Assembly (NCBI RefSeq): GCF_938029845.1
Contig: NZ_CALHGG010000053.1
Span: 1 to 24,648 of the forward strand
Direction of reading: 5' to 3'
From: an uncultured Capnocytophaga sp.
Lineage (GTDB): Bacteria > Bacteroidota > Bacteroidia > Flavobacteriales > Flavobacteriaceae
DNA: 24,648 nt
Positions 1 through 6,692 of this stretch are shown here, piece by piece (the first letter of the stretch is position 1; each line of letters opens with the position of its first letter). Both the position numbers and the translations under genes were made by a program. The notes under the pieces were generated by a model that was given only the letters and a program-made list of their open reading frames with translations, searched no databases and was not told the origin of the DNA.

Positions 1-48
1 TAATTTTTACTTATTCAAAATACATATTGCTGAAAATGAGTTATTTAT

Positions 49-80
49 TTTGTTTCTAAAAACATCTCGTTGTAATTTTG
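49..80 (+). promoter_or_regulatory. Bacteroidota-type promoter of the Cys-rich protein gene
   Basis: A -33 element TTTG (49-52) lies 20 nt before a -7 element TAATTTTG (73-80). This matches the Bacteroidota primary-sigma consensus TTTG-N19-21-TAnnTTTG. Transcription would start near 86, about 40 nt before the ATG at 127. It is one of the two best-formed promoters in the window. Confidence 0.75.
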
Positions 81-126
81 CACCCAGAAAACAACGACAG
101 ATTATTAACACTAAAAAGAAGAAATT

Positions 127-378
127 ATGGCTATTAGATTAGTAAACGGCTGTGTAAATTGCGAAAATTTGACAGCAGAGAATGTATGCAAACTTCACCA
201 AACCAAAGTAGAAACAAAACACACTTGTGACAGTTTCAATATGCGTCCAAGTCTTCAAGGTGAAGTAGACTGCCTTTCATGTGCAAAGTACAACACACCT
301 ACATGTGCCAACAAATCACATGCTGCTAAAGGGATGCTCTGCAACGAATGGGTTCCTGAAACAAACGCAGAAGCGTAA
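127..378 (+). CDS. Small cysteine-rich protein with duplicated CxxC motif
   Basis: This 83-residue protein belongs to no family I can name. It has eight cysteines in two similar halves: C9-x2-C12-x8-C21-x12-C34 and C49-x2-C52-x7-C60-x11-C72. Each half also has a histidine shortly after its third cysteine (H24, H65) and an Asp/Asn plus aromatic residue after its fourth. The regular spacing suggests two small metal-binding (zinc-ribbon-like) modules made by internal duplication, but metal binding is inference. There is no signal peptide or membrane segment, so it is probably cytoplasmic. It has its own promoter and a strong terminator, so it is monocistronic. Its strong promoter hints at good expression. 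Confidence 0.8.
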   Translation: MAIRLVNGCVNCENLTAENVCKLHQTKVETKHTCDSFNMRPSLQGEVDCLSCAKYNTPTCANKSHAAKGMLCNEWVPETNAEA

Positions 379-401
379 ATGAATGGTTTTTCATGATTTA
401 A

Positions 402-434
402 AAAGCAATAAGTATCTTACTTATTGCTTTTTTT
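402..434 (+). terminator. Intrinsic terminator after the Cys-rich protein gene
   Basis: A perfect 13-bp stem (402-414 pairs with 418-430, AAAGCAATAAGTA arm) with a 3-nt loop TCT is followed by a run of T (428-434). It begins 23 nt after the stop codon. Its T-run abuts the -7 element of the next promoter. Confidence 0.9.
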
Positions 435-435
435 G

Positions 436-443
436 TATCTTTG
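436..443 (+). promoter_or_regulatory. -7 element TATCTTTG upstream of rsgA
   Basis: TATCTTTG matches TAnnTTTG and is followed by GCA, as at several other genes here. No TTTG sits at the expected -33 distance, because that region is occupied by the terminator stem of the preceding gene. Transcription would start near 448 and leave a leader of about 55 nt that contains the heptamer tract. Confidence 0.6.
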
Positions 444-453
444 CAACTCTAAA

Positions 454-500
454 AATGAAGAGTGAAAAGCATATCACTATTCACTATTCACTATTCACTT
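454..500. repeat. Heptamer-periodic tract in the rsgA leader
   Basis: The tract reads in 7-base units: AATGAAG, AGTGAAA, AGCATAT, then CACTATT three times (475-495) and CACTT. The first units resemble the reverse complement of the later ones, so weak folding is possible. It lies between the probable transcription start and the rsgA ATG. Confidence 0.7.
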
Positions 501-503
501 CTT

Positions 504-1436
504 ATGAAAGGAATTGTATACAAATCCACAGGAAGCTGGTATCTGGTCAAGGGAGAAGACCAGCAGTTTTATGAGTGTCGTCTCAAAGGAAGATTTCGCC
601 TTAAGGAAATAAAAAATACCAACCCCATAGCCGTAGGTGATAGCGTCTGTTTTCATCTGTCCGAGACCAAGGGGCAGGGGGTCATTACTGAGATAGACCC
701 TCGGGATAACTATATCATTCGCAAATCGGTAAACCTCTCCAAACAAACTCATATTCTTGCTGCCAATATTGATGTGGCTTTTCTTGTGGTAACCCTCAAT
801 AATCCGACTACTTACACGGCCTTTATTGATCGTTTCTTAGTAACAGCAGAAGCTTATAGCATTCCCGCCGTACTGCTCTTTAACAAGGTGGATACTTACA
901 TGCCTGAAGAGCTGGACGAAGTAAAATATTTGGCTTATATGTACCGCGATATAGGCTATGAGTGTATTGGGATTTCAGCACACACAGGCAAAAATATAGA
1001 CAAAGTCAAAGCACACTTGGAAGGGAAAACGGCCATGGTTTTAGGACATTCAGGAGCAGGAAAATCTACCCTTATTAATGCGCTTTCTCCCTCCCTACAA
1101 CTCAAGACCCAACCCCTTTCCGAGCAACATGGGCAGGGGCAACATACCACTACCTTTGCTCAGATGTATGACTTAGATTTTGATGCTCGCATCATTGATA
1201 CCCCAGGAATCAAGGGCTTAGGAGTAGTGGATTTTGATAGAGAGGAATTAGCCGACTACTTCCCAGAGTTTTTTGCGCTTAAGCACCTATGTAAATTCCA
1301 TAACTGCCTACACCTGAATGAACCTCAATGTGCGGTTAAGCAAGCGCTTGATGAGGATAAGCTCCATTGGAGTCGCTACAAAAGTTATCTACAATTACTC
1401 GAAGGAGATGACGATACTTATCGAGAGAGTGAATAG
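504..1436 (+). CDS. rsgA: Ribosome small-subunit-dependent GTPase A
   Basis: RsgA is a circularly permuted GTPase that acts late in 30S subunit maturation. From the ATG at 504 the protein has 310 residues, normal for the family. The motifs appear in permuted order: G4 NKVD (127-130), G5-like ISAHTG (157-162), G1 GHSGAGKST (181-189), G3 DTPG (232-235). The C-terminal zinc site is C263-x4-C268-x-H270-x5-C276. An OB-fold domain precedes the GTPase domain. The frame is open upstream to a GTG at 462, but that extension encodes the heptamer tract and is not conserved in character, so I choose 504. The last residues (ESE) are encoded by the next heptamer tract. aroE follows 27 nt downstream and is probably co-transcribed. 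Confidence 0.95.
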   Translation: MKGIVYKSTGSWYLVKGEDQQFYECRLKGRFRLKEIKNTNPIAVGDSVCFHLSETKGQGVITEIDPRDNYIIRKSVNLSKQTHILAANIDVAFLVVTLNNPTTYTAFIDRFLVTAEAYSIPAVLLFNKVDTYMPEELDEVKYLAYMYRDIGYECIGISAHTGKNIDKVKAHLEGKTAMVLGHSGAGKSTLINALSPSLQLKTQPLSEQHGQGQHTTTFAQMYDLDFDARIIDTPGIKGLGVVDFDREELADYFPEFFALKHLCKFHNCLHLNEPQCAVKQALDEDKLHWSRYKSYLQLLEGDDDTYRESE

Positions 1437-1462
1437 AGAACTCAAAATTCAGAACTCAAAAC
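1428..1462. repeat. Heptamer-periodic tract between rsgA and aroE
   Basis: Five consecutive 7-base units are visible: AGTGAAT, AGAGAAC, TCAAAAT, TCAGAAC, TCAAAAC. The tract starts inside the last rsgA codons, includes its stop, and ends one base before the aroE ATG. Its first 13 bases are identical to 14380-14392. Confidence 0.7.
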
Positions 1463-1463
1463 T

Positions 1464-2204
1464 ATGAAAACATTTGCTTTAGTGGGGCGCAATATATCCT
1501 ACTCTTTTTCCCGAAGGTATTTTGCAGAGAAATTTGCTCAAGAAAAAATCATCGATTGTCAGTATATCAACTTTGATATTCCTACCATAGAGGCGCTTTC
1601 TGCGCTTATTCATGCTACTCCTACCCTTGTTGGAATGAATGTAACCATACCCTATAAGGAGGCGGTGCTTCCTTTGCTTGACCAGCAGAGCGAAGAACTT
1701 GTAGCCATTAAGGCTTGTAACACTATTAAAATAGGCTCCTCAGGTCAGCTCAAGGGGTATAATACAGATTATATAGGCTTTCGTGACTCCTTAGTTCCTT
1801 ACTTAAAACCTCATCACAATAGAGCACTGATTCTCGGTACAGGAGGCGCTAGTAAGGCAGTGGCTTTTGCCCTTAGTCAGCTAGGAATACCTTACCAGCT
1901 CGTCTCTCGTGAAGCCTCGACTGTGGCGCTCTCTTATCATGAACTTACAAAGGAGGTTATACAGAGCCATTCCCTTATTGTCAATACTACCCCTTTGGGG
2001 ACATCTCCTAAAACAGAGGAATTCCCTCCTATTCCTTATCAATGGATTACGAGGGAACACCTCTTGTATGACCTTATCTATAACCCTAAAAAAACTACCT
2101 TTCTTGCTAAGGGAGAAGTACAAGGAGCTACCATTCTCAATGGCTATCCGATGCTTGTCCTACAAGCTGAGGCAGCTTGGAAAATCTGGAATAGTGAACA
2201 ATGA
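1464..2204 (+). CDS. aroE: Shikimate dehydrogenase
   Basis: AroE catalyses NADPH-dependent reduction of 3-dehydroshikimate to shikimate in aromatic amino-acid synthesis. The 246-residue protein has the N-terminal substrate site (SYSFS, 12-16), catalytic lysine in NVTIPYK (K65), the paired aspartate in NTDY (D102) and the nucleotide-binding loop GTGGAS (125-130). It is slightly shorter than the E. coli enzyme (about 270), as is common in Bacteroidota. It sits 27 nt after rsgA on the same strand and probably shares its transcript. It converges with msrAB, with only 28 nt between the two stops. Confidence 0.95.
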   Translation: MKTFALVGRNISYSFSRRYFAEKFAQEKIIDCQYINFDIPTIEALSALIHATPTLVGMNVTIPYKEAVLPLLDQQSEELVAIKACNTIKIGSSGQLKGYNTDYIGFRDSLVPYLKPHHNRALILGTGGASKAVAFALSQLGIPYQLVSREASTVALSYHELTKEVIQSHSLIVNTTPLGTSPKTEEFPPIPYQWITREHLLYDLIYNPKKTTFLAKGEVQGATILNGYPMLVLQAEAAWKIWNSEQ

Positions 2205-2217
2205 AAAGAGAATAGTT
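2190..2217. repeat. Heptamer-periodic tract over the aroE stop codon
   Basis: Four 7-base units (AATAGTG, AACAATG, AAAAGAG, AATAGTT) encode the last residues and stop of aroE and run into the short aroE/msrAB spacer. They resemble the AGTGAAT-type units elsewhere but are more degenerate. Confidence 0.5.
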
Positions 2218-2232
2218 CTTATCTCCTATCTT

Positions 2233-3294
2233 TTACTTTTTGCCTTTATTATTTTCTATTAGAGAAAGGCTGTACCCCTCTTTCTCCATTTCTTCTTTAG
2301 GGATAAAGCGTAAGGAGGCACTATTGATACAGTAGCGTAGTCCTCCCTTGTCCTTGGGACCATCGGGGAAGACATGGCCTAAGTGAGCATTGCCCAATTG
2401 ACTTCTGACCTCAGTACGAATCATATTATGAGACTTGTCAAGGTGTTCCTTGATGAGTTTCTTGTCAATAGGCTTGGTAAAGCTCGGCCAACCACAACCT
2501 GATTCAAACTTGTCGGCTGAGGAGAAAAGCGGTTCTCCTGTGGTGATATCTACATAGATACCCTCACGCTTTTCGTTCCAATATTCATTGCGGAAAGGAG
2601 GTTCGGTAGCACTATTCTGGGTAACCTCATACTGCATAGGGGTTAGCTCTTTTTTGAGGGTAGTCTTATCTTTGACCGTGTAGCTTGTCTTTGGAGTAGC
2701 TTTCTTGGGGTTGGCTTTGCGTGCCATCTCAAATAGAGCAGGGGAGAGGTGACAATAGCCTTGTGGATTTTTGTCTAAATAGTCTTGGTGGTAGTCTTCA
2801 GCTGTATAGAAATTCTTTAGTGGTAGGTTCTCTACTACTATGGGTTTGCTGTATCCCTTGGCAAGGTTGGTAAGTTGTTGCCTTATGATAGGTTCATCAG
2901 CCTTATCCTTATAATAAATTCCTGTGCGGTACTGAGAACCTTTGTCATTGCCTTGTTTGTTCAGTGAAGTAGGGTCTATTGTCTTTAGATAGAGGTCAAT
3001 AAGTAAGGATAAGGATACCTCGGAAGGGTTATAGACCACTTTGACTGTTTCGGCAAACTGGGTATTGCCTTGACATACGAGTTTGTAGGTAGGGTTGGCC
3101 ACATTTCCATTGGCGTAGCCCACTTCTGTGGAGATCACTCCACGAATTTGTTTGAGGAAATGTTCTGTTCCCCAGAAGCATCCCCCTGCAAAATAGATTT
3201 CTTTAGTGTTCATTTTTTTTGTTTGTGCGATAGCAGGAAAGGCATATAATCCAAAGAGGATATAGGCCATTACTAAAATTAAATATTTTTTCAT
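2233..3294 (-). CDS. msrAB: Secreted MsrA-MsrB fusion (peptide methionine sulfoxide reductase)
   Basis: This bifunctional enzyme repairs S- and R-methionine sulfoxide in oxidised proteins. A Sec signal peptide (1-23, likely cut after AIA) places it in the periplasm or outside the inner membrane. The MsrA domain comes first, with the catalytic motif GCFWG (C39). The MsrB domain occupies roughly residues 215-335, with the likely resolving cysteine in SGCGWPSF and the catalytic cysteine in RYCINSASL (C322). Both CxxC zinc pairs of zinc-type MsrB are absent: [11 protein letters not shown] and [13 protein letters not shown] stand in their places, as in other zinc-free forms. The gene is single and transcribed toward aroE. 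I could not find a convincing promoter in its upstream spacer. Confidence 0.93.
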   Translation of the reverse strand: MKKYLILVMAYILFGLYAFPAIAQTKKMNTKEIYFAGGCFWGTEHFLKQIRGVISTEVGYANGNVANPTYKLVCQGNTQFAETVKVVYNPSEVSLSLLIDLYLKTIDPTSLNKQGNDKGSQYRTGIYYKDKADEPIIRQQLTNLAKGYSKPIVVENLPLKNFYTAEDYHQDYLDKNPQGYCHLSPALFEMARKANPKKATPKTSYTVKDKTTLKKELTPMQYEVTQNSATEPPFRNEYWNEKREGIYVDITTGEPLFSSADKFESGCGWPSFTKPIDKKLIKEHLDKSHNMIRTEVRSQLGNAHLGHVFPDGPKDKGGLRYCINSASLRFIPKEEMEKEGYSLSLIENNKGKK

Positions 3295-3424
3295 GATTAA
3301 CTTGATTTACTATTGCGCCGATGAGTTAATTTGCCATTAACAGATAATCATTTGTGGGAAGAAATCTAATACTAAGACCTGCAAAAAGCATACCAAGATA
3401 GGTTGTGAAAACATTTTTTTATTC

Positions 3425-3475
3425 TTAATAAAAACAGAAAGAGACTACTTTTACCTAATAAAGTAGCCTCTTTTT
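3425..3475 (-). terminator. Terminator hairpin of the small membrane-protein gene
   Basis: The arms 3440-3451 and 3460-3471 pair over 12 bp. On the minus-strand RNA all pairs form, one as G-U. T-rich DNA follows within a few bases in the minus direction. It lies about 30 nt past the stop of the 3503-3793 gene. A T-run on the plus side could let it work in both directions. Confidence 0.65.
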
Positions 3476-3502
3476 GTCGGGCAAAAAATAATTCAATCCT
3501 CC

Positions 3503-3793
3503 TTAAATTTCTGATTTAGAGGAGTGTTGAGATTTCAAGTATTCTTTGTATTTTTTTTCTATTTTTTGCTCTCTCTTTTCCTTTATGAAGTACTTGTATG
3601 CCCACCACCAAGTGAAAAAGGCGAAAGCAGCTGCAATACAGATGCTTGAAAAAGAAAGATTCGGGAAGTAAGGATTTCCTATCAAACTAATACCCAAAAT
3701 AGACAAAGGAAGGAAAACCCAATCAAAGAAAAATTTCCAACCTCGATAGCGCTTTTCAGTTTGCATTTTATATAATAAAACCCATATTTTCAT
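3503..3793 (-). CDS. Small two-helix membrane protein, unknown function
   Basis: I do not recognise this 96-residue protein. Two hydrophobic helices are visible, at about residues 21-39 and 49-69. The N-terminus is basic (KRYRGWK), and the C-terminal tail (70-96) is strongly charged with many Lys and Glu. It is probably an inner-membrane protein with a cytoplasmic tail. The start at 3793 fits a -7 element about 30 bases upstream; M10 is an alternative. A hairpin terminator follows the stop, so the gene appears to be a single transcription unit. Its promoter, terminator and clean reading frame support it being real. Confidence 0.7.
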   Translation of the reverse strand: MKIWVLLYKMQTEKRYRGWKFFFDWVFLPLSILGISLIGNPYFPNLSFSSICIAAAFAFFTWWWAYKYFIKEKREQKIEKKYKEYLKSQHSSKSEI

Positions 3794-3823
3794 AATAAAA
3801 GAATTTAGAGATTACTTTATGTG

Positions 3824-3831
3824 CAAATATA
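3824..3831 (-). promoter_or_regulatory. -7 element of the small membrane-protein gene
   Basis: On the minus strand this reads TATATTTG followed by CACA, matching TAnnTTTG. The predicted start near 3818 gives a leader of about 25 nt. No -33 TTTG is present at the usual spacing. Confidence 0.5.
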
Positions 3832-3900
3832 CGTTTTTTTATAAATAGGTGGTGAAAAATGGAGTCAAAAAATAGTTAAATTTTTTAGTGGAAGACTCTT

Positions 3901-3939
3901 AAAAAATAAAGGTTTCTCCTTGTAAAAAGAAGAAACCTT
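3901..3939 (-). terminator. Intrinsic terminator of acid phosphatase copy 1
   Basis: The arms 3909-3921 and 3927-3939 pair over 13 bp in the minus-strand RNA, with one G-U. They are followed in that direction by TATTTTTT. The hairpin begins about 23 nt past the stop at 3963. Confidence 0.8.
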
Positions 3940-3962
3940 CGAAGAATATAGGGATAAATGAA

Positions 3963-4763
3963 TTACTTAGTGGGCTTTTCCTTGAGGATATCTAGGATAA
4001 GATCTTTGCGTTCTTTCAAGGAGAGTTGTTTTTCTCCGTAAATAGTATTCTCCCAATCTCCGTAAGAGGTATTGGGTAGTATGATATATTTTGAACCGAA
4101 CTGTTTTTGGTTTTTCTCTACTGCTTTGCAGCGTCCTTCTGGTGTGAGTACATCGAAATCCTTGTCAAAATCGGCTAAGTTGTTTCCTAAAAGAAGTACA
4201 ATATGGTAGTTCTTGGCAATATTGATACGGCGATTCTCCTTGCTCCTCTCAGCGGTACGGAATATTAGGTGATCATCTCCTTGGAAAGGGAAATTGTAGC
4301 GCTTGATATTCAGTGTAGTGCCTTCACGTTCGGACTCTTTTCGGTTGGTTACATAGAATATTTCTACACCTTTTTGAGCTGCATATTGGAAAAACTCAAC
4401 GGCTCCTGCCAGTGGAGTTGCTTCGGCTTTGGCTGTCCATTTCTCCCAAGTTTTGTACTGAAATTCAGTACTGTTCTTGCCACATTCTACGGCATAGTAG
4501 GAGGTGTTCATGAAAGTCTCGTCTATATCCGATACGATAGCAATAGGCTTATCTGAGGGTCTGGACAAGGCTTCATCCAATCGCCATCGAGCTATGTTGT
4601 AAGCCTGATAGCATAGCGCATCATACTCAGCTGCTTGCTGTTGGAAAAGGGCAGCATACATCTTGCCATTGCTTATGAATCGCTCCTGTGAAAGAGCTTC
4701 GGATTTTTGAGCATAAGAAATAAAGACAAAGAACAAACTGCTAAATATATATTTTAGTCTCAT
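3963..4763 (-). CDS. Class C acid phosphatase, e(P4) family, non-lipoprotein copy
   Basis: These HAD-superfamily enzymes remove phosphate from nucleotides and other monoesters outside the inner membrane. From the ATG at 4763 the protein has 266 residues. Motif I is DIDET (D79, D81). The motif that normally reads GDNLxDF reads GNNLADF here, so its first Asp is Asn194 (codon AAC). This Asp belongs to the family's catalytic DDDD set and is expected to help bind Mg2+, so activity may be reduced or altered. The signal peptide ends near SYA/QK and has no lipobox cysteine. The frame is open to 4793, but the -7 element (4791-4798) covers that point, so I reject the longer start. It is a clear tandem paralogue of the 5042-5863 gene. 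Confidence 0.88.
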   Translation of the reverse strand: MRLKYIFSSLFFVFISYAQKSEALSQERFISNGKMYAALFQQQAAEYDALCYQAYNIARWRLDEALSRPSDKPIAIVSDIDETFMNTSYYAVECGKNSTEFQYKTWEKWTAKAEATPLAGAVEFFQYAAQKGVEIFYVTNRKESEREGTTLNIKRYNFPFQGDDHLIFRTAERSKENRRINIAKNYHIVLLLGNNLADFDKDFDVLTPEGRCKAVEKNQKQFGSKYIILPNTSYGDWENTIYGEKQLSLKERKDLILDILKEKPTK

Positions 4764-4790
4764 TCTGAAAAAATAGGTTTTTTGAGAATA

Positions 4791-4798
4791 CAAAAATA
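4791..4798 (-). promoter_or_regulatory. -7 element of acid phosphatase copy 1
   Basis: On the minus strand this reads TATTTTTG, matching TAnnTTTG. A start near 4785 gives a leader of about 20 nt and rules out the upstream ATG at 4793. Confidence 0.5.
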
Positions 4799-4974
4799 TA
4801 TATTTCTATGTAATACAAGCATTAATTATAAGTTAAATTAAAATTAAAACTGATACAAAGTGAATGTTAATAGGTGTTATCAGTGATTCAGCATCAGAAT
4901 CTAGTCATTACTCCTTAATTTTAATCTTGTAAGCTGATTTTTCTTTGCATAATATGAATTACATAAATGGGTAT

Positions 4975-5019
4975 AAGAACCCTATCCTTATTTCATAATG
5001 AAATAAGGACACAGTTCTT
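4975..5019 (-). terminator. Hairpin after acid phosphatase copy 2
   Basis: An 11-bp perfect stem (4985-4995 with 4999-5009, loop TAA) is extended by an outer AAGAAC/GTTCTT pairing (4975-4980 with 5014-5019). It starts about 22 nt past the stop at 5042. The T-run on the far side is weak. The rest of the spacer between the two phosphatases (to 4763) is A+T-rich and holds the copy 1 promoter and nothing else I can support. Confidence 0.6.
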
Positions 5020-5041
5020 TTGATGAAAAAGTAAAGGAAAA

Positions 5042-5863
5042 CTATTGGGTAGGTTTATTCTTAAGTACTTTCAAGATAGCATTTTTGCGTTCTTTCAAGG
5101 ATAGGTTTTTGTTGTCATAAAGAACATTTTCCCATTCACCATAGAACGCATTAGGAAGTACAATATATTTCTTTCCGAAATTCTGTTGGTTTTTCGCGGT
5201 AGCTTGTGCACGTTCCGTAGCAGAATGTGCGTCAAAATCTTTGTCAAAGTCGGCTAGGTTGTCCCCCAAGAATAGGGCTATGTCGTAATTTTTAGCAATT
5301 TCCAAGCGGCGGGTTTCTTTGCTTCTTTCTCCACTGCGAAAAACAAGTCGATTAGCTTCTTGAATAGGGAATCCATAAGCTTTAAGATTCTTTATAGTGC
5401 CTTCCTTTTCATTGGTATAACGGTTGGTGACATAGAAGATAGCTACCCCTTTACTATCAGCATATTGGAAGAAATCTAGTGCACCAGCCAATGGGGTTGC
5501 TTCTGCCTTAGCAGTCCATTTTTCCCATGAATCCTTGCTATGATCTATGCCTGTTTCAGTCATCCCAACTACATAATAGGAGGTATTGAGGAATGTTTCA
5601 TCTATATCAGTAATAATAGCCAATGGTTTATCTCCTTTTTTGCTAAGGGCTTCATCCAGCCGTAGGCGAGCCAAATTATATGCTTGATAGCATAGCGCAT
5701 CATACTCAGCTGCTTGCTGGTGATATAGGCAAGAGAAGAGCTTTCCACTTAAAAGGAAATCATTACTCTTTTCCTTGATACTGGAATAGGTCATTACGGC
5801 TTCTTTTCCACTGTTACAAGCGGCAAGAAGCAGAAAAATACCGCTATAAAAGAACTTTTTCAT
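5042..5863 (-). CDS. Class C acid phosphatase / 5'-nucleotidase, lipoprotein e(P4) family
   Basis: This 273-residue HAD-type phosphatase is predicted to be a lipoprotein: the signal ends in LLLAAC with the lipidated cysteine at C16. The full catalytic set is present: DIDET (D86, D88) and GDNLADF (D201, D205). Family members such as Haemophilus e(P4) release nucleosides or dephosphorylate NMN and other phosphates at the cell surface, which supports scavenging. The exact substrate here is unknown. It shares most of its length with the neighbouring copy, including a 35-bp identical DNA patch (5685-5719 versus 4606-4640). It has its own well-formed promoter and a downstream hairpin, so the two copies appear separately transcribed. 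Confidence 0.92.
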   Translation of the reverse strand: MKKFFYSGIFLLLAACNSGKEAVMTYSSIKEKSNDFLLSGKLFSCLYHQQAAEYDALCYQAYNLARLRLDEALSKKGDKPLAIITDIDETFLNTSYYVVGMTETGIDHSKDSWEKWTAKAEATPLAGALDFFQYADSKGVAIFYVTNRYTNEKEGTIKNLKAYGFPIQEANRLVFRSGERSKETRRLEIAKNYDIALFLGDNLADFDKDFDAHSATERAQATAKNQQNFGKKYIVLPNAFYGEWENVLYDNKNLSLKERKNAILKVLKNKPTQ

Positions 5864-5882
5864 AGAAAGAAAATTTGAATTG

Positions 5883-5914
5883 CAAAGATAAGATTTTTTT
5901 CATCTTTGAGCAAA
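5883..5914 (-). promoter_or_regulatory. Full Bacteroidota promoter of acid phosphatase copy 2
   Basis: On the minus strand a -33 TTTG (5914-5911) is followed after 20 nt by the -7 element TATCTTTG (5890-5883) and then GCAA. Both elements and the spacing fit the consensus. Transcription would start near 5877, about 14 nt before the ATG. Confidence 0.75.
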
Positions 5915-6000
5915 AGAAATATGAGTTAACCATAGGTGTTTTTTGCTAGTTGATATAGAAAAACTTCTATGAAGTATTAAAAACCTAAGTATATATTTTG

Positions 6001-6008
6001 TATCTTTG
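6001..6008 (+). promoter_or_regulatory. -7 element directly before the Crp/Fnr start codon
   Basis: TATCTTTG ends only 4 nt before the ATG at 6013. If it is used, transcription would start at or beside the A of ATG and give a leaderless mRNA. No -33 TTTG sits 19-21 nt upstream, so the call rests on the -7 match alone. Confidence 0.5.
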
Positions 6009-6012
6009 CCCT

Positions 6013-6579
6013 ATGAATTTTATAGATTATATACACGAGCAAACTCATATAGAAAATGAGACGCTAGAACTCTTGGATACGCTTTTTGAGCATAGAGAAT
6101 ATAAGAAATACAGCCTCTTACTTAAGGAGGGAAGCCTTTCCAAAGAGGTCTTTTATATAGAAGAAGGTATTGTTCGCCAGTTCTATACCAAGGACGGAAA
6201 GGATATTACCCATGCATTCTATGCAGAGAATAGTTTTTATACTTCCATAGAGAATATTTACTTTCACAATCCCAACCCTTTTGGTTTGGAGGCTTTGGAA
6301 ATGTGTAAGGTACGTGTGGCCGAATTTGCCCAAGTGGAAGCCTTCATTAACAGCCATCCTAAGTTGGAGCTTTTTATGCGTATGCTGCTTATTTCTTTTC
6401 TTAAGAACCTGTCGGATAGGATCTATTCCATTAAGTTCCAGACAGCGCAAGAGCGTTATGACTTTCTGTTGAAGAATTATCCTAAAATACTACTGAGAGT
6501 GCCACTAGGGCATGTAGCCTCTTTCTTAGGCATTACCCAACAAACCCTTAGTGTGATTCGCGCAGGGAAAGGAAGTTAA
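6013..6579 (+). CDS. Crp/Fnr-family transcription regulator
   Basis: This 188-residue protein has an N-terminal cyclic-nucleotide-binding-type beta-roll (about 15-110: YSLLLKEG, FYIEEGIVRQF), a central dimerisation helix (about 113-140) and a C-terminal helix-turn-helix (about 163-185: LGHVASFLGITQQTLSVIR). There is no Fe-S cysteine cluster like that of Fnr, and its ligand is unknown. Small Crp-like regulators of this shape are frequent in Bacteroidota. I start at the ATG at 6013 rather than the TTG at 5998, because the latter overlaps the promoter and adds atypical residues. It is divergent from the phosphatase gene and precedes the TolC-family gene by about 110 nt. Regulation of either neighbour is plausible but untested. 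Confidence 0.9.
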   Translation: MNFIDYIHEQTHIENETLELLDTLFEHREYKKYSLLLKEGSLSKEVFYIEEGIVRQFYTKDGKDITHAFYAENSFYTSIENIYFHNPNPFGLEALEMCKVRVAEFAQVEAFINSHPKLELFMRMLLISFLKNLSDRIYSIKFQTAQERYDFLLKNYPKILLRVPLGHVASFLGITQQTLSVIRAGKGS

Positions 6580-6639
6580 TTTTTAATCTATCTTAAAAAC
6601 TTAGTGCTGATAAAAGTACTTTTTTTGCTGAAACTATTA

Positions 6640-6647
6640 TAATTTTG
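6640..6647 (+). promoter_or_regulatory. -7 element of the TolC-family gene
   Basis: TAATTTTG followed by CAC is the same 11-base form seen at 73-83. The ATG at 6693 lies 45 nt downstream. The nearest upstream TTTG (6624-6627) is too close for a standard -33. Confidence 0.55.
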
Positions 6648-6692
6648 CACGCTGAACGAAAGCAAATTTATTTACCTTAAAACCTATTGAAA

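Noticed and set aside
462..503. GTG-initiated N-terminal extension of RsgA
   Set aside because: It only translates the CACTATT repeat. The family N-terminus matches MKGIVYKSTG from 504.
4764..4793. Ten-residue N-terminal extension of acid phosphatase copy 1
   Set aside because: It overlaps the probable -7 element and would place residues before an otherwise normal signal peptide.
6611..6627. AAAAGTACTTTT palindrome followed by T residues after the Crp/Fnr gene as a terminator
   Set aside because: The stem would be at most 6 A-T-rich pairs with no loop, too weak to call.
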